Assembly: GCA_902826835.1 (NCBI GenBank)
Contig: CADEGH010000001.1
Location: 124,001 to 188,000, forward strand
Length of the DNA stretch: 64,000 bases
Reading direction: 5' to 3'
Origin: an uncultured bacterium
GTDB taxonomy: Bacteria; Planctomycetota; GCA-002687715
Numbering within the stretch: the first letter of the stretch is position 1; each line of letters opens with the position of its first letter. The translations under genes and the position numbers were made by a program. The notes under the pieces are model-generated. The model was not told the DNA's origin. It did no database searches and was given only the letters and a program-made list of their open reading frames with translations. Below are positions 54,565-63,362 of this stretch, piece after piece.

Positions 54565-56285
54565 CTCCGTCCGCCAAGTCCACCGATGATCCGGTCCTCA
54601 GCCGCATCCAGGAGAAATTGCCGCCCGACAAGGTGGCGGAAGCTCTCCGCATGGAGGCCGAGACCGGCCAGACCCTCGACAAAATCATCCTGAAGAAGGG
54701 GTACCTGTCCGAGGAAGAAGTCCTGAGGCTCTTTGCCGACGCCCTCGGCTACCGCTTCCGGGCCGACCTCGAGGGGGTCAAGGTGCCGGCGGTGTTCTCG
54801 GAGCGCGTACCGATCGAATTCGCTAGGAACTACAGCCTGATCGGAATCGAGGAACAGTCCGGCCTCATGCAGGTCGCGACCTCGAGCCCCTTCGACCTCT
54901 ATCCCATGGACGACCTCGCGTCGCTCCTCGGACTCGAGGTCGAGCCGGTGTTCGTGCCGCGCATCGCGATCACGAACCTCGTCAACAAAGCCTACCGCAA
55001 CAAGGCGGACATGGTCGACGAGGCGATCGAGACGATCGAAGAGGAATCACTCGAAGATCTCTCCGCGTTTGTCACCGAGTCCGAAGACCTGCTCGATGTC
55101 GCCAACAAAGCGCCCATCATCAAGCTGGTCAACATGGTGCTCTTCCAAGCCCTGAAGATGCGGGCGTCGGACGTCCACCTCCAGCCGTTCGAAGATCGAC
55201 TACAAATCCGCTACCGGATCGACGGCGTTCTCTACGACATGGAGAGTGTGCCCAAGAAGGTCCAAGACGGGGTGATCTCCCGCGTCAAGGTCATGGGCAA
55301 GATGGACATCGCCGAGCGCCGCATCCCCCAGGACGGCCGTTCGACGATCAAGATCGGCGACTCCGAAATCGACGTGCGTATCAGCTCAGTCCCCACCAAC
55401 TACGGGGAGCGGGTGGTGATGCGACTCCTCGACAAGACGTCGAAGGTCTTCGATCTGCGGGAAATCGGTCTCTCCGATGAGCACCGGAACATCCTCGAGA
55501 CCTTCAGCAAACTCAGCCACGGCATCGTGTTCGTGACCGGCCCCACCGGCTCGGGAAAAACCACGACGCTCTACGCCGTGTTGAGTGAGATCGACAAGAA
55601 GGAAAAAAACGTCATCACGATCGAGGACCCGATCGAGTACCACCTCGGCGGGATCTCCCAGATCCAAGTGTCCGACAAAAAAGGCATGACCTTCGCAGCC
55701 GGCCTTCGCTCGCTTCTGCGTCAAGATCCGGACGTGATGATGATCGGTGAGGTGCGCGACCAGGAAACCGCGCGTATCGCCATCCAAGCCGCCTTGACCG
55801 GTCACTTGGTCTTCTCGACCCTGCACACGAACGACGCGGCCGGCGCGATCTCGCGTATGCTCGACATCGGGGTGGAGCCCTACCTCGTCGCCTCCTCTTT
55901 GATCGCGGTCGTGGCCCAGCGCCTCGTGCGCCTGATCTGCCCCGAGTGCCGCACCGAGTATCCGCCGAGCGCCGACGACATGAAGCTCATGCGGGAGGTC
56001 AAGCTCACGATGGCCGATCTTCAGAGCGGTCATTTGTTCAAGGGCCGCGGTTGCGACAACTGCTTCAACACCGGCTACACCGGCCGAACCGCGATCTACG
56101 AAGTCTTGCCCATCGGCGAAGACATCCGCTCCATGATCGTCGATCGCGCCAGTTCCACGGTGATCAAGCGCACCGCGATGGAACACGGCCTGATCACGCT
56201 GCGCGGCGACGGTCTGCGCAAGGTCAAGAATGGCATGACCACGATCCAAGAAGTCCTGCGCGTTACCCAAATGGACATCGAGTAA
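54561..56285 (+). CDS. gspE: Type II secretion system ATPase
   Basis: A 574-aa cytoplasmic motor ATPase. An N-terminal MshEN/T2SSE-N domain (about 10-150) precedes the ATPase core with ASDVHLQPFEDRLQIRYRID, Walker A GPTGSGKTTT, Walker B region MIGEVRDQETA and HTNDAAGAISRMLDIG. A zinc-type four-Cys motif is present (CPEC and CDNC). It starts with GTG overlapping gspD. PilB-type ATPases look similar; the company of gspF-J points to secretion. Confidence 0.94.
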   Translation: MTPSAKSTDDPVLSRIQEKLPPDKVAEALRMEAETGQTLDKIILKKGYLSEEEVLRLFADALGYRFRADLEGVKVPAVFSERVPIEFARNYSLIGIEEQSGLMQVATSSPFDLYPMDDLASLLGLEVEPVFVPRIAITNLVNKAYRNKADMVDEAIETIEEESLEDLSAFVTESEDLLDVANKAPIIKLVNMVLFQALKMRASDVHLQPFEDRLQIRYRIDGVLYDMESVPKKVQDGVISRVKVMGKMDIAERRIPQDGRSTIKIGDSEIDVRISSVPTNYGERVVMRLLDKTSKVFDLREIGLSDEHRNILETFSKLSHGIVFVTGPTGSGKTTTLYAVLSEIDKKEKNVITIEDPIEYHLGGISQIQVSDKKGMTFAAGLRSLLRQDPDVMMIGEVRDQETARIAIQAALTGHLVFSTLHTNDAAGAISRMLDIGVEPYLVASSLIAVVAQRLVRLICPECRTEYPPSADDMKLMREVKLTMADLQSGHLFKGRGCDNCFNTGYTGRTAIYEVLPIGEDIRSMIVDRASSTVIKRTAMEHGLITLRGDGLRKVKNGMTTIQEVLRVTQMDIE

Positions 56286-56292
56286 GCCGCGA

Positions 56293-57525
56293 ATGCCGAT
56301 CTACGAGTACAAGGCGATCGACACGCAGGGTGGCACGAAATCCGGAATCGTCGACGCCGATACGCCCCGCGAAGCCCGCAACAAGCTGCGCGCCGACGGT
56401 ATCCATGTCGTCGAGGTCCAGGCCATCGAAGAACGGAAGAGTGGCGACAAGTCCTCCAAGGGCCGAAGCTTCTTCATCAAGAAAGTCAACTCAGCCGACT
56501 TGGCCATCGTCACTCGTCAGTTCGCCACCCTGCTCGGCGCTGGCATCTCGGTCGTCGACGCACTGAAGGCGATGATCGACCAAGTGGAGTCGAAAGATTT
56601 CGAGAAGGTCCTGCGCGACGTGCGGGAAAAAGTGACGCAGGGCGATTCTTTGGCCGAGGCCATGGGGCGTCACCCCGGCTTTTTCAACGACCTCTTCGTG
56701 AGCATGGTGAAGGCGGGGGAAGCTTCGGGACAACTCGACACGATTCTGCAGCGCCTCGCCGCCTACATCAGCCGCCAAAATCGCCTCCGCAGCCGCATCT
56801 CCGCCGCTCTCGCCTATCCGACGGTCATGGTGATCGTGGGCGTGTTGGTGGTGATCGTGCTGATGACCTTTGTCGTGCCCAAACTGACCTCGCTCTTTTC
56901 GAAGGTGGGGAAGGCTCTGCCCGGCATCACCAAAGCCCTCATCGCCGTCTCGGATTTCTTCCGGGGTTGGTGGTGGGCCATGATTCTCTTGGGCGTCCTG
57001 GTGGCCATGTTCCTCAAGGTGATGCGCCGCACCCCGGACGGTCGGCTGCGCTTCGATCGAGGCCTCATGGCCATCCCGGTCCTCGGGGACTTGGTGCGCA
57101 AGACCGCCATCAGCCGGTTCGCCACCACCTCCGCGACTCTCCTCCGCTCCGGCATTCCCGTGCTCGAGACGCTCAAGATCGTAGAAACCGTAGTCCAAAA
57201 CGCGGTCTTGGCCCAATGTCTCTCGAAGGCACACACCGCCATCCTCGAAGGGTCGGATATTTCCACTCCCCTCATGCAGAGCGGGGTGTTTCCGCCGATG
57301 GTGAGTTACATGATCGCGACCGGCGAACAGTCCGGTCAGCTCGAGAGCCTGCTCGAAAACATCTCGGGGGCCTACGATGAAGAAATCGACATCGCCACCC
57401 AGAGGCTCACCAGTGTCCTCGAGCCGGTTATCATCATTTTCCTCGCTGGGGCCGTGCTCTTCGTGGTCTCGGCGATCGTGATTCCCTTGATGCAGATGGG
57501 CAACCTGACGCGCGGGCGTGGCTGA
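56293..57525 (+). CDS. gspF: Type II secretion system inner-membrane platform protein
   Basis: A 410-aa polytopic protein. It opens MPIYEYKAIDTQGGTKSGIV and has two GspF repeats: TRQFATLLGAGISVVDALKA with MVKAGEASGQLDTILQRLA, and FATTSATLLRSGIPVLETLK with MIATGEQSGQLESLLENIS. Three membrane helices are visible. It lies 7 bp after gspE. Confidence 0.95.
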   Translation: MPIYEYKAIDTQGGTKSGIVDADTPREARNKLRADGIHVVEVQAIEERKSGDKSSKGRSFFIKKVNSADLAIVTRQFATLLGAGISVVDALKAMIDQVESKDFEKVLRDVREKVTQGDSLAEAMGRHPGFFNDLFVSMVKAGEASGQLDTILQRLAAYISRQNRLRSRISAALAYPTVMVIVGVLVVIVLMTFVVPKLTSLFSKVGKALPGITKALIAVSDFFRGWWWAMILLGVLVAMFLKVMRRTPDGRLRFDRGLMAIPVLGDLVRKTAISRFATTSATLLRSGIPVLETLKIVETVVQNAVLAQCLSKAHTAILEGSDISTPLMQSGVFPPMVSYMIATGEQSGQLESLLENISGAYDEEIDIATQRLTSVLEPVIIIFLAGAVLFVVSAIVIPLMQMGNLTRGRG

Positions 57526-57599
57526 GGTATTTTCAGGAAGCTCCGCGACGTTGGCGCCGTCTCATCTCAGGGAATCTCCCGATTCAAGGATGAACCGCC

Positions 57600-58046
57600 A
57601 TGAGACACTCAACGAGTCCGAGCCGCCGTACGGAACGCGGGTTTTCGCTTATCGAAATCATGATCGCCGTCACCATCATCGTGCTGATGGGTGGCATCGT
57701 GGCCGTCAATGTCTTCCCGCAGCTCTTCGGGGCTCAGCGCGACCGGGCCCAACTCGATATCGACAACCTCGCCCAGGCCGTGCGCATGTTCGAGCTCAAA
57801 GAGGGGCGACTTCCGAACGAGAGCGAGTGGCCGACCTTCCTCTTCGAGGGCAGCAAGAAGCAGTCCGAGGGATACCTCGAGAAGGACAAGTTCCCGGACG
57901 GTGAGGTGAAGGATCCCTGGGATCAGCCCTACATCTACCGGAAGATCAGCTCGAGCAAGTTTGACATCATCTCCTACGGCAAAGATCAGCAGCCGGGAGG
58001 TGAGGACAATGACGAGGACATCGCTTACATCAAGACGAAAGAGTGA
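57600..58046 (+). CDS. gspG: Type II secretion system major pseudopilin
   Basis: A 148-aa prepilin. Leader MRHSTSPSRRTERG is cut before FSLIEIMIAVTIIVLMGGIV, with Glu at mature position 5. The GspG C-terminal pattern is present: KFPDGEVKDPWDQPYIYR, then SYGKDQQPGGEDNDEDIAY, which holds the calcium-binding Asp residues typical of the family. It follows gspF after a 74-bp spacer and is the fibre's main subunit. Confidence 0.95.
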   Translation: MRHSTSPSRRTERGFSLIEIMIAVTIIVLMGGIVAVNVFPQLFGAQRDRAQLDIDNLAQAVRMFELKEGRLPNESEWPTFLFEGSKKQSEGYLEKDKFPDGEVKDPWDQPYIYRKISSSKFDIISYGKDQQPGGEDNDEDIAYIKTKE

Positions 58047-58050
58047 GCCC

Positions 58051-58689
58051 ATGCGGTCGACCCGGTCCGCGCTCGGCTTCAGCCTGATCGAAATCATGAT
58101 CGCTCTCGCGGTGGTGGCCTTCATGGCCGGCACGGTCATCGTCAATTTTGGCGGGCTGACCCAGAGCGAGCGACTCGGAAGTGCGGCCCGGAAACTTTCG
58201 GGGATGAGTGACTTCGTGCGCTCGGAGGCGACGAGCGCGCGCCGGACGGCCTACCTCGATATCGACTTCGATTTGGATCGATTCCGGTTCCGCCTCGACC
58301 CTCCGTCGGATGCGCTCGGACGGTCGATCGATCCCGATCACAAGAAGCCGATGAATGAAGCAGAACTCAAGGATTGGATGGACAATTACGAGTGGGAGGA
58401 ACTCCCCCGCGGAGTCCACTTCCGGCGACTCTGGATCAGCAAAGACAAGTACTACGACAAGAAGTCGGTCGAAGTTGCGTACTCGGCCAATGGCACCCTC
58501 GCTTCCTTCATTTTGTGGTTGCAGTCGGAGAAGAAGGGCGATCAGGACGGAGAGTGGTTTTCGATCGTGGTCAACGGATTGACCGGAAGATCGGAAGTGC
58601 TCGAGTGGGCGGCCGAGTTCACGGAGGCCAGCGAGACCGATTTCAACGATGTCATGCAGGCCGATCAGGCCCGGAGAGATACCAAATGA
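58051..58689 (+). CDS. gspH: Type II secretion minor pseudopilin, GspH-like
   Basis: A 212-aa prepilin: leader MRSTRSALG, then FSLIEIMIALAVVAFMAGTV with Glu5. The mature domain starts with LGSAARKLSGMSDFVRSEAT, typical of GspH, followed by a charged, Asp/Lys-rich insert. ATG 58051 lies 4 bp after gspG. The stop overlaps the next start (ATGA). Confidence 0.87.
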   Translation: MRSTRSALGFSLIEIMIALAVVAFMAGTVIVNFGGLTQSERLGSAARKLSGMSDFVRSEATSARRTAYLDIDFDLDRFRFRLDPPSDALGRSIDPDHKKPMNEAELKDWMDNYEWEELPRGVHFRRLWISKDKYYDKKSVEVAYSANGTLASFILWLQSEKKGDQDGEWFSIVVNGLTGRSEVLEWAAEFTEASETDFNDVMQADQARRDTK

Positions 58690-59396
58690 GCTCCGCCTTC
58701 CGACGAGACCGGGGCTTCACTCTCATCGAGGTCATCGTCTCTCTCCTCATCATCACCGGCACCGCCACGATGGTGCTCACCGCGATGTCGGGCGCGACCA
58801 GCAAGGCCATGGATGCGATGGCCCGACGCAAGCTCCGCTACCTCTCGCAGCTCATCATGGCGGACATCGAGCTCGGCAAACTCGTGCCGGGCGAGGAAGA
58901 GGAGGAGCGCTACGAGGAGGGCAGCTCCGACGATTTTTCGGGCTGGGCCTCGGATGATCGCCCAGACGAATATGAACACTTCCGCTTTGTCGTCGAGGTC
59001 CTGCGCGAGGAGATCCTCGTGGGGGCCGAGGACGAAGAGGCGCTCGAAGACACGGGCTTTTCCGCCTCGGCCTCGGAAGGTGAGGCGGGCTCGGGATCTC
59101 TGCTCGGGCGTCCGGTCTCTAACGACGACCTCGAGAACGAAGAAGACTTGGAAGAACCGCCCGGCCAACGCAAACGACTCCTCGTGCTCGCCGTCGAGCG
59201 CCTGGGTGAAGACGCTGATGACGATTTGACCCTGCGCATCGTGACCTACCTTCCCGTACCTGGTGAGGAAGAGGCGAGCCTGGGGGGTGGTGCCGAGGGC
59301 CTCCCCGGCGCGGGACCCGGCGGCGGGGCGGCGGAAGCGGGTGCGGGTGGGCCTGGCGGCGGCGGGGCCGCCGGCGCGAGCGGAGATCGCAAATGA
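58686..59396 (+). CDS. gspI: Type II secretion minor pseudopilin, GspI-like, with acidic and Gly-rich regions
   Basis: A 236-aa prepilin, about twice the usual GspI length. Leader MSSAFRRDRG is followed by FTLIEVIVSLLIITGTATMV with Glu5. After a helical part come a strongly acidic stretch (PGEEEEERYEEGSSDD) and further Glu/Asp runs, and then a C-terminal Gly/Ala/Pro-rich tail (about 192-236). The gene overlaps both neighbours as ATGA. Assignment to GspI rests on order and short leader; the tail is unusual. Confidence 0.8.
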   Translation: MSSAFRRDRGFTLIEVIVSLLIITGTATMVLTAMSGATSKAMDAMARRKLRYLSQLIMADIELGKLVPGEEEEERYEEGSSDDFSGWASDDRPDEYEHFRFVVEVLREEILVGAEDEEALEDTGFSASASEGEAGSGSLLGRPVSNDDLENEEDLEEPPGQRKRLLVLAVERLGEDADDDLTLRIVTYLPVPGEEEASLGGGAEGLPGAGPGGGAAEAGAGGPGGGGAAGASGDRK

Positions 59397-60433
59397 GACC
59401 AACGCAGAGTGGATTCACCCTCATCGAAGTGATGCTGGCGACCGCGATCACCGGCATCTTGTTCACCGGCCTGTTCATGACGGTCAGCGGCGCCGCGGAG
59501 ACGAGAAACGCGCTCGCGAATCACACCACGCCCTACGTCCTTGGCCCGGCCATCTTGGATCTCTTGGCCAACGACCTCGCCAACGCCTATTTTTACGACA
59601 TCAAGGACACCGACGTATTTCTCGGCGCCAACGCCGAGTTGAACGGTCGCGAAGCGGACGCACTTTCGTTCCTGGCCAGCTCGAAGACCAACGCACCCGA
59701 GGAGTTCGAGAAGAACGACCTACGCGAATCGTGGATCAACGAACTGTCCTACGTCATGCGCCGCGGCCCGGGCGGCACCGACTTCCTGGAACTCTGGCGC
59801 CGCGAGGATTTCTACGTCGACGACCACCCCCACAGCGACGGGGAGTTCTTGCTCGTCTACGACAAGGTGCACAGCCTCAGCATCCAGTACGTGGCCCGCA
59901 ATCCGATGACCGAGGGCGGGGTATCCGGTCCCGAAGAGAAGTCGGAGGAGGACATGCTCCAAGAGGACTGGAATTCGGTGGAGGAAGGCGGCGTACCGCG
60001 TGCCCTGCAGATCACCCTCAAGATTTTTGCCAAGAGTGGCATCGGATCCGTGGAAGAGGCCGCCGAGCGCGGGGAAGCGGAGATCTACACCTTCCAGCGC
60101 TTCATCACCCTCCCCCAGTCGTGGCTTTCCATCGCATCCGAGGGCCAGATTCGTGACTGGGATGGCAAACTGAGGGAACCCGCGGCCAGCGCCGCCCCCG
60201 GATCTGCCGCGGCTGCGGCCGCGGCCGGACGCGGTGGCGGAGCGGGTGGAGGCGGAGCGGAGGGAGAGCGCCCTCGAGGTGGTCGAGGGGGACGGCGCAA
60301 TCAAGGCGGAACGGGAACGCCGGGCGCGGCCGGGAATCTCACCGACATCTTCCGAGGCCGAGGAGGCGGCCGTCCCGCAGGCGGCGGTGGGGCCAACATC
60401 GGAGGCATCTTCGGCGGCTTGGGTGGTCGCTGA
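59393..60433 (+). CDS. gspJ: Type II secretion minor pseudopilin, GspJ-like, with RGG-like tail
   Basis: A 346-aa prepilin: leader MRPTQSG, then FTLIEVMLATAITGILFTGL with Glu5. The GspJ-type domain (about 30-255) is followed by an 85-residue tail almost wholly Gly, Ala and Arg, with repeated GG and RGG-like motifs (GRGGGAGGGG; RPRGGRGGRRNQGG). It is the last gene of the operon in this window; the next gene is convergent 6 bp away. gspK, gspL, gspM and gspC are not found here. Confidence 0.85.
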   Translation: MRPTQSGFTLIEVMLATAITGILFTGLFMTVSGAAETRNALANHTTPYVLGPAILDLLANDLANAYFYDIKDTDVFLGANAELNGREADALSFLASSKTNAPEEFEKNDLRESWINELSYVMRRGPGGTDFLELWRREDFYVDDHPHSDGEFLLVYDKVHSLSIQYVARNPMTEGGVSGPEEKSEEDMLQEDWNSVEEGGVPRALQITLKIFAKSGIGSVEEAAERGEAEIYTFQRFITLPQSWLSIASEGQIRDWDGKLREPAASAAPGSAAAAAAAGRGGGAGGGGAEGERPRGGRGGRRNQGGTGTPGAAGNLTDIFRGRGGGRPAGGGGANIGGIFGGLGGR

Positions 60434-60439
60434 TAATCA

Positions 60440-61321
60440 TCAGCGCGTCGTGGAGTTCGGAGGGATGACTCCGGCCCGCACGACGTAGAACTCCGAGACC
60501 TTCAGGTCCCGCTTGCCGTCTCCGAAGCGCTCTACCCGCTCGCCGATTCCCTTGGTCGAGTTTTGAGTCGACCAGTAGCGCAGCCCGGTGATCTTGGATC
60601 CGGCGCGCTCCCAGGCGAGAAAAATGACGGAGTGGCCCGAGCCGTCTTGTCGCCAAAGTTGGACAAAATCGCCGGCGCGGGCTTCGTCCCAATTACTGAT
60701 CTCGCGTCCGAGGCCTCGGCTCAACAGCGCATGGCGCACGCAGGTGCGCTCCTCCGCGCTCCCGAACCAGTCACTCTGCAACTTGCGCACTTCGTCCCGG
60801 CCAAAGTCCAGGATGCGCCGCTCACGAGCTTCCGCATCGCACCAACTCATCCAGGCGCGCAGGAAGACCTCGAAAGTCAAGCCGCAGCAGTACGCCCGCC
60901 CTTGCGGATCTCCCGCCGCCAGCAACTCACCTTGGTAGTGAAGATCCCGCGTGCAGCCCTTCCAGTTGCCGCTCTTGGGCCAGTGATAGGGGTGCGTTCC
61001 GTCGACGGGGTACGCCCGAAGCGCGGCGAGAACAAACGGCTGGAGGCTCGCATCGGAAGGCACCACCGGAGCCTTCTGATCGGCTTCGGTGCGGACCACG
61101 AACTGCTCTCCCCCCGACGTGGCGAGCCAGGAGACGGCTCCGTCGCGCGCGGATCGGAACTCCGTCAACACCTTGCAATCGGGCCCTTCCTTCCGACGCC
61201 ACTCCGCCACGTCCGGCACCAACCGAAGCGTCAGGGGAGCCGGGGCCTCTGATTTGGAGGCGGGCTTCGGCTGAGCGAGCAGGGATACCGAGAGCCCGAG
61301 CAGTACGGCCATCCACCTCAT
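60440..61321 (-). CDS. Exported protein, possible NlpC/P60- or papain-like cysteine peptidase
   Basis: A 293-aa protein with signal peptide MRWMAVLLGLSVSLLAQ. The middle has AYCCGLTFEVFLRAW (candidate nucleophile Cys), and later GDFVQLWRQDGSGHSVIFLA gives a candidate His, followed by RYWSTQNSTKG. Order and spacing resemble NlpC/P60-type or related amidase folds, but I cannot place it firmly in a family. Its ATG overlaps the serS stop (ATGA), so it is co-translated with a housekeeping gene. A cell-wall or peptide-cleaving role is inference. Confidence 0.65.
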   Translation of the reverse strand: MRWMAVLLGLSVSLLAQPKPASKSEAPAPLTLRLVPDVAEWRRKEGPDCKVLTEFRSARDGAVSWLATSGGEQFVVRTEADQKAPVVPSDASLQPFVLAALRAYPVDGTHPYHWPKSGNWKGCTRDLHYQGELLAAGDPQGRAYCCGLTFEVFLRAWMSWCDAEARERRILDFGRDEVRKLQSDWFGSAEERTCVRHALLSRGLGREISNWDEARAGDFVQLWRQDGSGHSVIFLAWERAGSKITGLRYWSTQNSTKGIGERVERFGDGKRDLKVSEFYVVRAGVIPPNSTTR

Positions 61322-62589
61322 CGGGGGCGAATCACTTCCAACCCACCGAGGTAGGGGCGCAGGACTGCCGGAATCACCACGGACCCGTCCGCTTGCTGCT
61401 GGTTCTCGAGGAGAGGGATGAGAATGCGCGGGCTCGCGATCACCGTGTTGTTCAACGTGTGGCAGTGGCGGACTTTGCCTTCCGAGTCCCGGTAGCGGAT
61501 GTCCAAGCGGCGGGCTTGATAGTCGTGGAACCGGCTGGCCGAGTGGGTCTCGCCGTAGGCTCGTCTCGAGGGCATCCAGGTTTCGATGTCAAACTTTTGC
61601 ACCTGCGACCTGCCGAGGTCGCCGTCGCACACGTTCACCACCCGGTAGGGCTGGTCGAGCGCCTGCAAGATTTCTTCGGCGTTTTGGAGAATGCGCTGGT
61701 GCCAAGCCGCGGACTCCTCGACGTCGGCGCGACAAATCACGACCTGTTCCACCTTCTGGAATTGGTGAATGCGATAAAGGCCCCGAGTGTCTTTGCCGTA
61801 GGTACCGGCCTCGCGGCGGTAGCAGGGGCTCATCCCCACCATGAGAGACGGGAGTTCGGAGTCCTCCAATATCTCCCCCATCCGGTAGGCCGTGACCGGG
61901 ACTTCCGCGGTCCCGATCAGCCAAGCGTCGTCGCGCTCCGAACGATAGGCCTGCTCTTCCCCGCCCGGCAAGTAGGCCGTCCCCTCCATCGCCTCGGTGC
62001 GCACGAGATGCGGCACGAGCATGGGCGAAAAGCCCTTCCGGATCATGTGATCGAAGGCGAAACGCAGCACCGCAAGTTCGAGCAGCGCGCCCTCGTTCTT
62101 CAGGAAGTAAGTGCGGCTGCCGGCGATGCGCGTGGCACGCTCGATGTCGAGGATGCCCAACGAAAGTCCGAGGTCGACGTGGTCGCGAGGGGCGAACGCG
62201 AACTGCCTCGGGCTTCCCCACCGCTTGATCTCGACGTTTTCGGTGTCGTCCTTGCCCCGGGGAACCGCCGGGTCCATCAGGTTCGGCACGAGCAGGTGCA
62301 ACTTCCGAAGCTCGACCAACACCTCCTTCTGCTCGACCTCGAGCGCCTTGACCTCCTCCGAGAGGGTCTTCAGGCCCGCTAGGAGTTCCGCCTTTTCCCC
62401 GGCCGGAGCCTTACCGAGATCGCGGCTGTTTCGATTCTGGAGCGCCCGTTTTTCGTCGTACGCAAACTTCAATTCCCGGCTCTTTTGGTCGAGTTGGAGC
62501 AGGCGATCCAAATCCACCTCGATGCGCTTGCGCCGACAGGCTTCGCGGACGGCTTCGGTCTCTTCACGCACGAGGCGGAGGTCGATCAT
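61318..62589 (-). CDS. serS: Seryl-tRNA synthetase
   Basis: A 423-aa class II aminoacyl-tRNA synthetase. The N-terminal coiled-coil arm (about 25-105) is present. Class II motif 2 is CYRREAGTYGKDTRGLYRIH with QFQKVEQVV following, and motif 3 is near the end in NNTVIASPRILIPLLENQQ. The ATG overlaps the mqnA stop (ATGA), giving a coupled order mqnA-serS-peptidase-like gene. Confidence 0.97.
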   Translation of the reverse strand: MIDLRLVREETEAVREACRRKRIEVDLDRLLQLDQKSRELKFAYDEKRALQNRNSRDLGKAPAGEKAELLAGLKTLSEEVKALEVEQKEVLVELRKLHLLVPNLMDPAVPRGKDDTENVEIKRWGSPRQFAFAPRDHVDLGLSLGILDIERATRIAGSRTYFLKNEGALLELAVLRFAFDHMIRKGFSPMLVPHLVRTEAMEGTAYLPGGEEQAYRSERDDAWLIGTAEVPVTAYRMGEILEDSELPSLMVGMSPCYRREAGTYGKDTRGLYRIHQFQKVEQVVICRADVEESAAWHQRILQNAEEILQALDQPYRVVNVCDGDLGRSQVQKFDIETWMPSRRAYGETHSASRFHDYQARRLDIRYRDSEGKVRHCHTLNNTVIASPRILIPLLENQQQADGSVVIPAVLRPYLGGLEVIRPR

Positions 62590-63359
62590 GACGATTCTCG
62601 GAGATAGGGGCTGGCGAGTTGGAGGTAGTGCCTAAGGCCGCGCTCTTCACGTGGCCCGAGACGGTACCGGATTCGATTGCCCAGATAAACCCGCAGGGTA
62701 CGCGCATCCACACCCAAGTCGCCCTGCGCCGCTTCGCACAGCGCCGCCCGGCGAGCCAGGCCTAGGTTCAGTGCCTCGGACAGTCGGGGCACCGCCGAAC
62801 CCCACCTCGATCGGCTGGCCCGTTGACCGGCCCAAACGGCGAACACCATGGGTAGACCCGTCCACTCGGTCCAGGCCTCCGCCAAATCGAGGCGCGGGAC
62901 TCCGCTAGCATGAACCGCCAAGGCGTCGTCGCCGATGATCAGTGATGCATCGGCCTCCTCGCGCTCGATTCCCGCGTCGGGGGAACGCACAACCACCGCG
63001 GGTCGGGCTCCGAATCGGCGTTCGAGGACGATGCGCGCCAAGACTTGGCTCGTACGGGAACTCGGATCCAAGGACAACCGCCGCACTCGGCCCGGAGCCG
63101 TGGCGAGGGTGAGGAGGACACTCCAGACGGGGCCATCCGACGCCACGCCCAGGCCGGGAACCCAATCGAGAGTCGGCTGGCGAGCGAGTTCGATGCTCGG
63201 AACCAATCCGAGATCGAAGTGACCGACTCGCAGGCCCACGGCGATTTCGGCGGGAAGCCCGAACTCGACATCCAAGTCGCTCGAGCCGCTCAGGCCCTCA
63301 GTCAGCGGACGCGCGTTCAGGTAGGAAACCGCCCCAATGCGGATGCGCGCCCCTCCCAA
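62586..63359 (-). CDS. mqnA: Chorismate dehydratase (menaquinone futalosine pathway)
   Basis: A 257-aa MqnA/MqnD-family protein. The MqnA opening RIGAVSYLNARPLTEGL is distinctive, followed by LRVGHFDLGLVPSIELA and the later DDALAVHAS. It makes 3-enolpyruvyl-benzoate from chorismate, the entry to the futalosine route to menaquinone. It implies menaquinone-based respiration. No other mqn genes are in the window. It starts 3 bp after the partial gene upstream and overlaps serS by 4 bp. Confidence 0.9.
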   Translation of the reverse strand: MGGARIRIGAVSYLNARPLTEGLSGSSDLDVEFGLPAEIAVGLRVGHFDLGLVPSIELARQPTLDWVPGLGVASDGPVWSVLLTLATAPGRVRRLSLDPSSRTSQVLARIVLERRFGARPAVVVRSPDAGIEREEADASLIIGDDALAVHASGVPRLDLAEAWTEWTGLPMVFAVWAGQRASRSRWGSAVPRLSEALNLGLARRAALCEAAQGDLGVDARTLRVYLGNRIRYRLGPREERGLRHYLQLASPYLRESS

Positions 63360-63362
63360 GCC

